This document shows positions 18,781 through 26,827 of a stretch of 64,000 nucleotides of DNA, piece by piece. Made by a program: the position numbers and the translations under genes. This DNA comes from Brevundimonas denitrificans (lineage in GTDB: Bacteria; Pseudomonadota; Alphaproteobacteria; Caulobacterales; Caulobacteraceae), in assembly GCF_030160755.1 (NCBI RefSeq), contig NZ_BSOY01000004.1, positions 1-64,000 on the forward strand, in the 5' to 3' direction. Below the pieces are notes generated by a model, which was not told the origin of the DNA, did not search any database, and saw only the letters and a program-made list of their open reading frames with translations. The number at the start of each line of letters is the position of its first letter. The first letter of the stretch is position 1.

Positions 18781-19781
18781 TGATCCGGCTGGAAGGGGTC
18801 ACCAGGCGCTTCCGGAGCGCGGCGGGCGAGCGCGTGGCGCTGGACGCGGTCGATCTGACCGTCGAGGCGGGGCAGGTGTTCGGCGTGGTCGGGCGGTCGG
18901 GCGCGGGCAAGTCTACCCTGATCCGGACCATCAATCTGCTGGAACGGCCGGACGCGGGGACGGTCACCGTCGACGGGCGCGAGATGACGGCCCTCGCCCC
19001 GGCCGAGCTGCGCGCCGCGCGTCGGCGGATCGGAATGATCTTCCAGCATTTCAACCTGCTGAACGCTAAGACGGTGGCCGAGAACGTGGCCTTCCCGCTG
19101 CGGCTGGAGGGTCGGCCGGCGGCCGAGGTGGATCGGCGGGTCGCGGACCTGCTGGAACAGCTGGGCCTGTCGGAGCATGGGAAGAAACATCCGGCGCAGC
19201 TGTCGGGCGGACAGAAGCAGCGGGTCGGCATCGCCCGGGCCCTGGCCTGCGAGCCCGGCGTACTTCTCTGCGACGAGGCGACCAGCGCCCTCGATCCCGA
19301 GACGACCGATGAAATCCTGTCGCTGCTGGACCAGCTGAACCGCGACCTGAAGCTGACCATCGTCCTGATCACCCACCAGATGGAGGTGGTGCGCCGGGTC
19401 TGCGACCGGGTGGCGGTGCTGAAGGACGGGCGGGTGGTGGAGCAGGGGGCGACCGCCGACGTCTTCCTGCATCCGCGACACGCCGCCACCCGCGCCATGC
19501 TGGCCGAGGGCGAGGAGGGGTTCGAGACCGCCGACGTGCCGCCAGGCGGCCGGCTGGCCAAGCTGACGTTCCGGGGCGGCTCGACCTATGAGCCCGAGCT
19601 GAGCCGCGTCGCGCGCTCGGTGGGCGTGGACTATTCGATCCTGTCGGGGCGGATCAGCCGCATCCGGGGCGAGCCCTACGGGCAGCTGGTCGTGGCCTTC
19701 ACCGGCGGCGACGCCGAGGCGGCGGTGGCGCAGCTGACGGCGCGCGGCGTCGCCGTCGAGGACGTGGGGGGGACGGTCTGA
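18780..19781 (+). CDS. metN: Methionine ABC transporter ATPase MetN
   Basis: This 333-residue protein is the ATPase of the MetNIQ methionine importer. It has Walker A GRSGAGKST, signature SGGQKQR and Walker B LLCDEATSAL, with a C-terminal regulatory NIL domain (about 265-333) that senses methionine in E. coli. ATG 18780 overlaps the sufA stop and its stop overlaps metI, so it is in the same transcription run as suf. No separate promoter or SAM riboswitch can fit in front of it. Confidence 0.95.
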   Translation: MIRLEGVTRRFRSAAGERVALDAVDLTVEAGQVFGVVGRSGAGKSTLIRTINLLERPDAGTVTVDGREMTALAPAELRAARRRIGMIFQHFNLLNAKTVAENVAFPLRLEGRPAAEVDRRVADLLEQLGLSEHGKKHPAQLSGGQKQRVGIARALACEPGVLLCDEATSALDPETTDEILSLLDQLNRDLKLTIVLITHQMEVVRRVCDRVAVLKDGRVVEQGATADVFLHPRHAATRAMLAEGEEGFETADVPPGGRLAKLTFRGGSTYEPELSRVARSVGVDYSILSGRISRIRGEPYGQLVVAFTGGDAEAAVAQLTARGVAVEDVGGTV

Positions 19782-20446
19782 TGGATGGCTTCTTCGCCAA
19801 TGTCGACTGGCCAGAGATCGCGCGGGCGTCGCGGGACACCCTGCTGATGCTCGGCGGGTCGATGGCGTTGACCGTCGGATTCGGCATTCCGCTGGGGGTG
19901 CTGCTGTACCTGTCCGGCAAGGGGCGGCTGGCGGCCAATCCGGTCGTGAACGCGGTGCTGTCGCTGGTCGTCAACATCCTGAGATCGGTGCCCTTCATCA
20001 TCCTGCTGATCGTCATGCTGCCGGTGACAGTGTTGCTGGTCGGCACGTCGCTCGGGGTTGCGGGAGCCATTCCGCCGCTGGTCGTGGGCGCGGCGCCCTT
20101 CTACGCGCGCCTGGTCGAGACGGCGCTGCGCGAGGTCGACAAGGGGGTGGTCGAGGCGACCCAGGCCATGGGCGGCTCGACCTTCCAGATCGTGACGCGC
20201 GCCCTGTTGCCGGAGGCCATGCCGGGCATCCTCGCCGGCGCGACCGTCACCGCCATCGCCCTAGTCAGCTATACCGCCATGGCCGGGGTGGTCGGCGCGG
20301 GCGGGCTGGGCGACCTGGCCATCCGCTTCGGCTACCAGCGGTTCCAGACCGATGTCATGGTCGTGACCGTCGTTCTGCTGCTCCTGCTGGTGCAGCTTCT
20401 CCAGATGCTCGGCGACCGGCTGGTCGCCGCCGTTTCCCATCGCTGA
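19781..20446 (+). CDS. metI: Methionine ABC transporter permease MetI
   Basis: This 221-residue inner membrane permease has about five membrane helices and the coupling segment VEATQAMGGSTFQI for contact with MetN. SVPFIILLIVMLP and YTAMAGVVGAGGLGDLAIRFG are family landmarks. It overlaps metN by one base (ATG 19781) and is followed after 22 bases by metQ. Confidence 0.95.
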   Translation: MDGFFANVDWPEIARASRDTLLMLGGSMALTVGFGIPLGVLLYLSGKGRLAANPVVNAVLSLVVNILRSVPFIILLIVMLPVTVLLVGTSLGVAGAIPPLVVGAAPFYARLVETALREVDKGVVEATQAMGGSTFQIVTRALLPEAMPGILAGATVTAIALVSYTAMAGVVGAGGLGDLAIRFGYQRFQTDVMVVTVVLLLLLVQLLQMLGDRLVAAVSHR

Positions 20447-20468
20447 TCGCATCCCCGAAAGGCCCGCC

Positions 20469-21275
20469 ATGAACCGTCGCTCGCTCCTGACCCTCGCCGC
20501 CGCCGCGACGGCGCTCGCCGCCTGCGGGCAGGGTGCGGACAAGACCGCCGGAACCACAGGCCCGCTGATGGTCGGGGCGACCGCCGTGCCGCACGCCGAG
20601 ATCCTGGAACACATCAAACCGCTGCTGGCGGCTGAAGGAATCCAGATCGAGATCAAGGTGTTCAATGACTATGTTCAGCCGAACACCCAGTTGGCCGAAG
20701 GCCGGCTGGATGTGAACTATTTCCAGACCAAGCCCTATCTGGACGAGTTCAACGCCTCGCGCGGTTCGGACCTGATCACGGTGGCCGGGGTGCATGTCGA
20801 GCCGCTGGGGGCCTATTCGCGCCGCTTCCGCTCGCTGGCCGCACTGCCGGACGGCGCCGAGGTGGCGGTGCCCAATGACGCATCGTCGATCGGGCGGTCG
20901 CTGATCCTGCTGCAGAAGGCGGGTCTGGTGCGGTTGCGGGACCCGGCCAATCCGCTTCAGACGCTGCGCGACATCGTCGAAAATCCGAAGAACCTGCGCT
21001 TCCGCGAACTGGAGTCCGCGACCCTGCCGCGTGTGCTGGACCAGGTCGACATGGCGGTGATCAACACCAACTACGCCCTGGACGCCGGCCTGAAGCCGCG
21101 CACCGACGCCCTGACGCTGGAAGGCGCCGACAGCCCCTATGTGAACTATCTGGTGGCGCGGCCGGACAATCGGACGGACCCGCGCATCGTCGCCCTGGCG
21201 GCCATGCTGCGCAGCCAGGCGGTCAAGGACTTCATCGCCGCGAAGTATGACGGCGCCGTCATCCCGGCGGCTTGA
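20469..21275 (+). CDS. metQ: Methionine-binding lipoprotein MetQ/NlpA family
   Basis: This is the 268-residue substrate-binding lipoprotein of the importer. It has a signal with lipobox LAAC (Cys19), then VGATAVPHAEILEHIKP, YFQTKPYLDEF and INTNYALDAGL, all typical of NlpA proteins. Ligand is probably D- or L-methionine. A GAAAGGCC ribosome site precedes it. It ends the suf-met gene run. Confidence 0.95.
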   Translation: MNRRSLLTLAAAATALAACGQGADKTAGTTGPLMVGATAVPHAEILEHIKPLLAAEGIQIEIKVFNDYVQPNTQLAEGRLDVNYFQTKPYLDEFNASRGSDLITVAGVHVEPLGAYSRRFRSLAALPDGAEVAVPNDASSIGRSLILLQKAGLVRLRDPANPLQTLRDIVENPKNLRFRELESATLPRVLDQVDMAVINTNYALDAGLKPRTDALTLEGADSPYVNYLVARPDNRTDPRIVALAAMLRSQAVKDFIAAKYDGAVIPAA

Positions 21276-21324
21276 ACCACTGGTTGATTCCCTATACCCT
21301 CGTCTAGCGATTTAGGGGTGTGGC

Positions 21325-21516
21325 ATGCCGAAGCGGAGCCTGATGATTTCCCTCGCGCGCGCGAGTGTCGCAGTGTCGCTCGTCGCTCTGTTTCGTTCGT
21401 GGAACGGCGACAGTCCCGGCGATTGGTGGCCGCAGGCTTTGGGCCTGGCGACCGGCTTCATCCTGTTCGACCTGATCCGTCTCGGGTTGACGAGGCGTCG
21501 GGTGTCAACGCGCTGA
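21325..21516 (+). CDS. Small predicted membrane protein
   Basis: This 63-residue reading frame is preceded by an AGGGGT ribosome site eight bases before ATG 21325. It has two hydrophobic stretches (about 6-22 and 37-56) and a basic C terminus. Its last 59 bases overlap the 3' end of the convergent acyltransferase gene. I recognise no family. The ribosome site and membrane-like composition favour a real gene, but short length keeps this uncertain. Confidence 0.45.
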   Translation: MPKRSLMISLARASVAVSLVALFRSWNGDSPGDWWPQALGLATGFILFDLIRLGLTRRRVSTR

Positions 21517-22282
21517 GGTTCGCCCTGGCCACCTCGTCCGGGGCCAGAACCGTGACCGCGGGCGTGACAGGCTGACCGGTGGCCTCGGCGATCAGTTCCG
21601 CGGTCTTGCCCTCAACGACGGCCTCAAGCCGGGCGAGGAATTCGTCTTTGCCCAGCCCCGTCGGAATGGGATCGAGGAACTCCAGCGTCGCGGTCCCGGG
21701 GTTCTTGCGGAATTCTTCCTGCGGCCAGAACAGGCCCAGGTTGGTGGCCAGCGGCACGACCGGCATGTCGAAGTCGCGGTACATGTGCCAGACGCCGGAC
21801 CGGTAGCGGAATTTCTCGCCCACCTTGGCCAGATTGCCCTCGGGATAGATCAGGATCTTGCGGCCCGCGGCATGGGCGTCGGCCGAGCGATCCTTCAACG
21901 CCTCGCGGGCTTCGCGGCCGCCGCAGTTGTTGACGACGATGGCGCCCAGCTTGCGCAGCACCGTGCCGAGGAGCGGAAACTTCTCCAGATGGTCGCCGGT
22001 GACGAAGGCGAGGTCGTCGAACTGGTCGTAGGTCGCGAAGCCGTCGCCCCAGCTCTGGTGCTTCGAGGCGATGATGAAGGCGCCGGTCGGCAGGCGTTCG
22101 CGGCCGCGCACCTGCAGGTGGATGCCGGCCAGCAGGCGCATAGCCTGCACCATCCGTTTCACATAGCGGCGGATGATCCAGCTGGTCGCGCCCCGCCCGG
22201 GCGTGAGGGCCGCGAAGGCCGCGGCCGAGGCATAGGCGATCGACAGGGTCCAGTAGGCGAGGTTGAAGGCGAAGCTGCGCAT
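21458..22282 (-). CDS. 1-acyl-sn-glycerol-3-phosphate acyltransferase (PlsC family)
   Basis: This 274-residue membrane-associated enzyme is predicted to acylate lysophosphatidic acid. It has a hydrophobic N-terminal segment (about 8-28), the catalytic HX4D motif KHQSWGDG, then GAIVVNN and the substrate motif YPEGNLAKVGE. The C-terminal tail (about 240-274) is Ser/Thr/Asp rich. Which acyl acceptor it prefers cannot be told from sequence. Confidence 0.9.
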   Translation of the reverse strand: MRSFAFNLAYWTLSIAYASAAAFAALTPGRGATSWIIRRYVKRMVQAMRLLAGIHLQVRGRERLPTGAFIIASKHQSWGDGFATYDQFDDLAFVTGDHLEKFPLLGTVLRKLGAIVVNNCGGREAREALKDRSADAHAAGRKILIYPEGNLAKVGEKFRYRSGVWHMYRDFDMPVVPLATNLGLFWPQEEFRKNPGTATLEFLDPIPTGLGKDEFLARLEAVVEGKTAELIAEATGQPVTPAVTVLAPDEVARANLSALTPDASSTRDGSGRTG

Positions 22283-22320
22283 CGGTCCACTATGACGCGA
22301 AACGACCGGGGCGGAAGGCG

Positions 22321-23376
22321 TCAGGCGGCCTCGTCAAGACACTCGGCGCTGGTGATGCGGTTGCGACCGGCGTGTTTGGAGGCATAGAGGGCCGCATCGG
22401 CGCGATCCAGCAGCGCGGAGGCGGTCTCGCCCGGCCGGCGCTGCGCGAAGCCGGCGGACAGGGTCACCGCCCCCAGTTCGTCATCCGTCGAGCGGCGACG
22501 CAGCGAGCGGGATGCGATCTCCTTGCGGATGGACTCCAGCGCCGCCTCGACCTGGACCACGTTTTCCTTGGGGAAGATCATGGCGAACTCTTCGCCGCCG
22601 TAACGGGCGGCGATCCGGGGCGCCTTGGCCACGCGTCCCATGACGCTGGCCACATAGCGCAGCACCTGGTCGCCGGTCTGGTGCCCCCAGGTGTCATTGA
22701 ACCGTTTGAAGTGGTCGATATCGAGCACGGCAAGCGTCAGGGCGCCGCCCCCGGTCTCGGCCTGGGCGCAGGCGGCGTCCAGATGTTCGTCGAACGCCTT
22801 GCGATTGGCCAGGTTGGTGAGCGCGTCGGTCATGGCGTCGCGTCGCACCTGCTCGAGGTGCTCGCGCAGACGGGCGACTTCGCGGGTCGAGGCGTCCAGC
22901 CGCTTCTCCAGAGTCTCGTTCTCGCGCTGGACCTTGCGGGTGGCCGAGGTCAGGCCGGAGACGATGGCCCGGAGGCCGGCGCCGTCGCCGGCGGTCTCGA
23001 TGCTGGTCGCGGCCTTGTCCAGGGTCTGGCCGTAGGCGGCCTGGGACTGGTGGGCCTTCGAGATGGCTTCCGACACGCTGGACAGTTCCCGGTCCAGCAC
23101 GCGGCCGGCGTCGCGAATCTCTTCGGTCAGGCGCCCGCGGGGCAGGTATTCGGCGGCCAGCATGTCGGCCGTCGCTTCGGTGAACGGCTCGGACGCCGCC
23201 AGAATGCGCGTGATTTCGCGGCCGAGCGGCCCTTCCGGGTCGCCGAGGTAATGGACCCAGATCTCGAAATTCAGCGGCGTCGGCCAGACGCCCGCGGCTT
23301 CCATCGCCTCGATGACCCGGCGCGCCAGACCGTAGGCTTCAGGTCCCCGAAGAGTGGTTTCGAGTTCAGCCGCCAT
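22321..23376 (-). CDS. GGDEF domain diguanylate cyclase
   Basis: This 351-residue cytoplasmic protein makes c-di-GMP. An N-terminal helical domain (about 1-90), recognisable in other alphaproteobacterial cyclases (WPTPLNFEIWVHY), is followed by a coiled coil (about 95-180) and a GGDEF domain with GGEEF at 260-264. The inhibitory I-site RxxD is replaced by KAPR (251-254), so product inhibition by that site is unlikely. No membrane helix. The upstream region holds a CtrA-like motif. Confidence 0.93.
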   Translation of the reverse strand: MAAELETTLRGPEAYGLARRVIEAMEAAGVWPTPLNFEIWVHYLGDPEGPLGREITRILAASEPFTEATADMLAAEYLPRGRLTEEIRDAGRVLDRELSSVSEAISKAHQSQAAYGQTLDKAATSIETAGDGAGLRAIVSGLTSATRKVQRENETLEKRLDASTREVARLREHLEQVRRDAMTDALTNLANRKAFDEHLDAACAQAETGGGALTLAVLDIDHFKRFNDTWGHQTGDQVLRYVASVMGRVAKAPRIAARYGGEEFAMIFPKENVVQVEAALESIRKEIASRSLRRRSTDDELGAVTLSAGFAQRRPGETASALLDRADAALYASKHAGRNRITSAECLDEAA

Positions 23377-23438
23377 ACAAATTCCCCGCCGGGCCGCACC
23401 GAGCGACCGATCTCGCCGGTAACGCTATGCGCGGTTCC

Positions 23439-23453
23439 GTAACGACGGGTTAA
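23439..23453. promoter_or_regulatory. Possible CtrA-like site upstream of the diguanylate cyclase
   Basis: GTAA-N7-TTAA matches the CtrA core at seven of eight positions and lies about 63-77 bases upstream of the cyclase start, within a 111-base gap. Motif evidence only. Confidence 0.3.
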
Positions 23454-23487
23454 ATCCGGTTCGCTGATCGCCGAATTGGGAGTTATT

Positions 23488-25092
23488 TCAACTCTTGAGG
23501 GAGACGGGTCGGCGCAGGAAGGCGGGAATATCGCCTTCGCCGAACGGACGGCCGTTCGAACGCTGCGGCTCGGGGCTCGCATTGTCGCCCCGACGGTCCG
23601 ACTGTCGCAGGTGGGTTTCCTGCACGGGACGGTCCTGGGACGCGGGGTTCGCAGTGGCGACCGGCGCCGCAGCCGGGGCGTCCGCGATCTCGACGGCCTC
23701 TGTGGCGGCGGACCTGGCGCCGCGACGGCTGCGGGTCCGACGCGGTTTGGGCGCGTCCGTCGTCGGGATATCGCTCGCGGGCGCCTCGACAGCGGCTTCC
23801 GTCTTCGCCGGCTCGGCGGTCGGGACGGGAGCGACGACCTCTGAAGGCTCAACGGCCGCGTCCTGCGGCGTTTCGCGGGGACCGCGACCACGGCCACGGG
23901 CGGGCGCGCGTTCGGGACGATCCGGATCACGGCGCGGCTGGGTCTTGCCGGGTGAGAAGTCGACGCCGTCGAGGGTCAGCTCGATGGGGTCCATCTTGAT
24001 CAGCTTCAGAACCTTGTCGAGCGACCGGTCGTCCGCCGGCGTGACGATCATGAAGGTCTGGCCCAGCTTGCCCGCGCGACCCGTGCGGCCGATGCGGTGG
24101 ACGTAGTCGTCGGCGTGGTGGGAGACGTCGTAGTTGAAGACGTGGCTGACGTCGGGGATGTCGAGGCCGCGCGCGGCGACGTCGGAGGCGACGAGCAGCT
24201 TCAGCTCGCCCGAGCGGAAGGCGGCCAGGGTCTTCATGCGCAGCGACTGGTCAAGGTCGCCATGGATCGGCGCGGCGTCGAAACCGTGCTGCTTCAGCGA
24301 CTTGGCGACGACGTCGACTTCGGATTTGCGATTGCAGAAGACGATGCCGTTGCGCACGTCGGCGCGGCCGATCAGGGCGCGCAGGGCGGCGCGCTTGGCC
24401 TTGGGGTCGCTGGAGGGGATGCGGACCAGATACTGGGTGATGGTCTCGGCCGTCATGGCGGGGCGCGAGGCCTCCAGCCGCGTCGGGTCCTTGAGGAACT
24501 GGGTCGTCAGCCGGGTGATCTCGGGCGGCATGGTGGCCGAGAAGAACAGGGTCTGGCGGCGCGGCGGCGTCAGTTTGAAGATGCGCTCGATGTCGGGGAT
24601 GAAGCCCATGTCCAGCATGCGGTCGGCTTCGTCGATGACCATGATCTCGACGCCGTTGAGCATGACCTTGCCGCGCTCGAACAGGTCCAGAAGGCGGCCC
24701 GGCGTGGCGATCAGGACGTCGACGCCCTTGTTCAGCAGGGTCACCTGGTCGCCCATGGAGACGCCGCCGATCAGCAGGGCCCAGCTCAGCTTGGTGCCCT
24801 TGGCGTATTTCTCGAACGAGGAGGCGACCTGGTCGGCCAGTTCGCGGGTCGGGGCCAGGACGAGGGCGCGCGGCATGCGGGCCTTGGCCCGGCCCGACGA
24901 CAGCCGGTCGATCATCGGCAGGGTGAAGGCGGCGGTCTTGCCGGTGCCGGTCTGGGCGATCCCCAGCACGTCGCGGCCGGCGAGGGCCACCGGGATGGCC
25001 GAGGCCTGGATCGGGGTGGCCGTGGTGTAGCCGGTGTCGGCGACGGCCTTGAGAGTCGTGGCCGAGAGGCCCAGCTGGGAGAATTCGGTCAT
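23488..25092 (-). CDS. DEAD-box RNA helicase, RhlE-like
   Basis: This 534-residue ATP-dependent RNA helicase carries all core motifs: Q motif TPIQ (27-30), motif I AQTGTGKT (46-53), PTRELA (81-86), DEAD (154-157), SAT, and the C-terminal HRIGRTGRAG. After about residue 375 comes a long Arg/Ala/Pro/Glu-rich disordered tail, likely an RNA-binding extension, ending in IPAFLRRPVSLKS. The start at ATG 25092 is supported by the typical N terminus FSQLGLS and an upstream GGACCC; the frame is open further upstream but without homology. Such proteins act in RNA decay, ribosome assembly and cold adaptation. Confidence 0.95.
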   Translation of the reverse strand: MTEFSQLGLSATTLKAVADTGYTTATPIQASAIPVALAGRDVLGIAQTGTGKTAAFTLPMIDRLSSGRAKARMPRALVLAPTRELADQVASSFEKYAKGTKLSWALLIGGVSMGDQVTLLNKGVDVLIATPGRLLDLFERGKVMLNGVEIMVIDEADRMLDMGFIPDIERIFKLTPPRRQTLFFSATMPPEITRLTTQFLKDPTRLEASRPAMTAETITQYLVRIPSSDPKAKRAALRALIGRADVRNGIVFCNRKSEVDVVAKSLKQHGFDAAPIHGDLDQSLRMKTLAAFRSGELKLLVASDVAARGLDIPDVSHVFNYDVSHHADDYVHRIGRTGRAGKLGQTFMIVTPADDRSLDKVLKLIKMDPIELTLDGVDFSPGKTQPRRDPDRPERAPARGRGRGPRETPQDAAVEPSEVVAPVPTAEPAKTEAAVEAPASDIPTTDAPKPRRTRSRRGARSAATEAVEIADAPAAAPVATANPASQDRPVQETHLRQSDRRGDNASPEPQRSNGRPFGEGDIPAFLRRPVSLKS

Positions 25093-25213
25093 GGGTCCTT
25101 GGGACTGGTAAGGACGTCCCGCGCATCGGGCCGTCGTGCGATGTCGCGGAACCGCCCTGTCTCTGGGCGAGCGGGCGGCGCGGATTCGCCAGTCCTGTCC
25201 CGAACGTGCGCCG

Positions 25214-25241
25214 CATATAGAAGCCCCCACGCGAGAGTCAA
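25214..25241 (-). promoter_or_regulatory. Putative sigma-70 promoter of the DEAD-box helicase gene
   Basis: On the minus strand, TTGACT (25241-25236) and TATATG (25219-25214) are separated by 16 bases, about 122 bases upstream of the helicase start. The -35 overlaps a GANTC site (25235-25239), the CcrM methylation target in this order. Confidence 0.6.
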
Positions 25242-25276
25242 CTATTCGTGTGCCCGGAGTCAGGGGTTGGAATTAT

Positions 25277-25291
25277 CTAACCGAACGTTAA
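25277..25291. promoter_or_regulatory. Possible CtrA-like site in the divergent helicase/secreted-protein region
   Basis: CTAA-N7-TTAA matches seven of eight core positions, 38 bases upstream of the secreted protein start. Motif evidence only. Confidence 0.3.
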
Positions 25292-25328
25292 TAGTCCGCA
25301 TCGGGAAGGGCTGAGTAGGGGTGCTGGA

Positions 25329-25691
25329 ATGCTGCGAACGCTTGCCGTCGCGACGCTGACAGTCGCATGTCTGGCTGCGGGTCCGGGTCGGGCCGAGATG
25401 AATTCCGTTTTCGGCAATACCGTCGTTTCGCGCTACCCGGACGGCGGCTGGGTCAAACACTGGTTCAATCCTGACGGCACCTATGCGGCGCAGTTTTCCG
25501 ACGGCCGTCGGCTGGCGGCGCGCTGGTCGGTCGCGGGCGAGCAGGTCTGCCTGACCAATATGCGGCCCTATATGCTGATCCCGCGATTCTGCACCCAGAT
25601 GGTCGAGGCCGAGGTCGGCCAGACCTGGCATTCCCGCGATCCGCTGGGCCGCCGGGTCCAGAATGTGCTGGTCGCGGGCCGGAACCCGTAA
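25329..25691 (+). CDS. Small secreted protein of unknown function
   Basis: This 120-residue protein has an Ala-rich signal peptide cleaved near GRA-EM (about residue 22). The mature part is rich in aromatic residues and Gly, with segments such as YPDGGWVKHWFNPDGTY and two Cys (in QVCLTN and RFCTQ) that may form a disulfide in the periplasm. An AGGGG ribosome site precedes ATG 25329. No family recognised. It is followed after 86 bases by the polysaccharide deacetylase gene. Confidence 0.75.
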   Translation: MLRTLAVATLTVACLAAGPGRAEMNSVFGNTVVSRYPDGGWVKHWFNPDGTYAAQFSDGRRLAARWSVAGEQVCLTNMRPYMLIPRFCTQMVEAEVGQTWHSRDPLGRRVQNVLVAGRNP

Positions 25692-25777
25692 CATCCGATA
25701 TCCCCCACGGGTTGCGCGCCCTCGCTGGACGGCGTTGCAGGGGTAGCGTGAGAAGCTGAAGCCTCGGGGGAGGGTGT

Positions 25778-26596
25778 GTGCGTCTGTTCCTGATCGCCCT
25801 GACGGCCGCTTTCGCCGTGTGGCTGCCGCGCGCGCCCGCCGAGGGCAGCGAGGTTCCCTATTTTCCCCGCGCGACGGCGCAGGCGGGTCAGGCGATCCTG
25901 GCGACGCCGCCGGGGCGCTACGGTTCGATCCAGCACGGCCGGACGCCGCTGCCGCCCAGAGCCATCGCCCTGACCTTCGATGACGGCCCCAGTTCCCTGT
26001 ACAACAGCCGGGTGCTGGACATCCTCGACGAGCGGGGAATCAAGGCGACCTTCTTCTTCGTCGGCCAGTATGTGAGGGCCAATCCCGAACAGGTGCGCGA
26101 GGTCGTGCGCCGGGGCCACAACGTCGCCAGCCACAGCTGGTCGCACCCGACCTATCTCCGCTACTGGGCCCGCGAGGCCCAGGTCAGCGAGGTGCGCCGG
26201 AGCTATGCCGCCCTTGAGGCCGCCCTGGCCGACGCCCCGCCCGGGGAGCGCGCCCGGATCGAGCCGATGTTCCGGTTTCCGGGTCTCGGCGAGGGCGCAT
26301 ACATGGCCGACTGGCTGAACCAGCGGGGCGTCATCGTCGTCTCGGCCGAGGCCGGCACCGACGACTGGCGCGGCTATTCCGCCGAATCGATCACCCGGAT
26401 CACCCTCAACGCGATGGAGAGCAACCAGGGCGGCGTGCTGATCCTGCACGAAACCCGGCCGCAGATGATCCAGGCCCTGCCGGGCCTGCTGGACGAACTG
26501 ACCGCGCGGGGCTTCACCTTCGTCCAGATCACGGCGGGGCCGGAAGGACGCGCACAGGCGCTGGCGGCCGAGGATGCGGTGTTGACGCTGCGGTGA
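25778..26596 (+). CDS. Polysaccharide deacetylase (NodB domain), exported
   Basis: This 272-residue protein has an N-terminal signal (about 1-22) and a NodB-type carbohydrate esterase 4 domain. The catalytic and metal residues are visible: TFDDG (D68, D69) and HSWSH (H119, H123), plus RFPGLGEG. It probably removes acetyl groups from a cell wall or capsule sugar in the periplasm. The start is GTG 25778, preceded by GGGGGAGGG. The late LILHET motif is also conserved. Confidence 0.92.
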   Translation: MRLFLIALTAAFAVWLPRAPAEGSEVPYFPRATAQAGQAILATPPGRYGSIQHGRTPLPPRAIALTFDDGPSSLYNSRVLDILDERGIKATFFFVGQYVRANPEQVREVVRRGHNVASHSWSHPTYLRYWAREAQVSEVRRSYAALEAALADAPPGERARIEPMFRFPGLGEGAYMADWLNQRGVIVVSAEAGTDDWRGYSAESITRITLNAMESNQGGVLILHETRPQMIQALPGLLDELTARGFTFVQITAGPEGRAQALAAEDAVLTLR

Positions 26597-26623
26597 CGGG
26601 AGCCGGTTCACACCGGCGGGGCC

Positions 26624-26661
26624 GCGCCATTCCCTGAATTCGATTTCAAAGGGAATGGCGC
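26624..26661. repeat. 12-base perfect inverted repeat reaching into the tRNA-Asp 3' end
   Basis: GCGCCATTCCCT (26624-26635) and AGGGAATGGCGC (26650-26661) are exact inverted copies around a 14-base loop. The right arm includes the encoded CCA, the discriminator base and two acceptor-stem bases of tRNA-Asp. In the tRNA transcript this would form a hairpin starting within the acceptor end. Confidence 0.8.
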
Positions 26662-26732
26662 GAGTGACGGGACTCGAACCCGCGACCTCCGGCGTGACAG
26701 GCCGGCACTCTAACCAACTGAGCTACACCCGC
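26656..26732 (-). tRNA. tRNA-Asp (anticodon GTC)
   Basis: The full cloverleaf can be drawn on the minus strand. The acceptor stem is GCGGGTG with CACTCGC, and the T arm contains GTTCGAGTC. The anticodon loop CTGTCAC gives GTC, with discriminator G and an encoded CCA. It lies between the polysaccharide deacetylase and AbgT-type genes. Confidence 0.98.
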
Positions 26733-26827
26733 GTATTCCCGACGCGAAGCAGTGCTCCGCGGCGAGGGGCGTCGTTTAGGCGGGGGGGCCTCGCACTGTC
26801 AAGCGCGTCCGGGAATGAAATCGACGA

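Noticed and set aside
18700-18790. SAM or methionine riboswitch before metN
   Set aside because: metN begins within the sufA stop codon, leaving no leader in which a riboswitch could fit.
26624-26732. Attachment site for an integrated element at tRNA-Asp
   Set aside because: The repeat is inverted, not direct, and no integrase or phage gene lies nearby.
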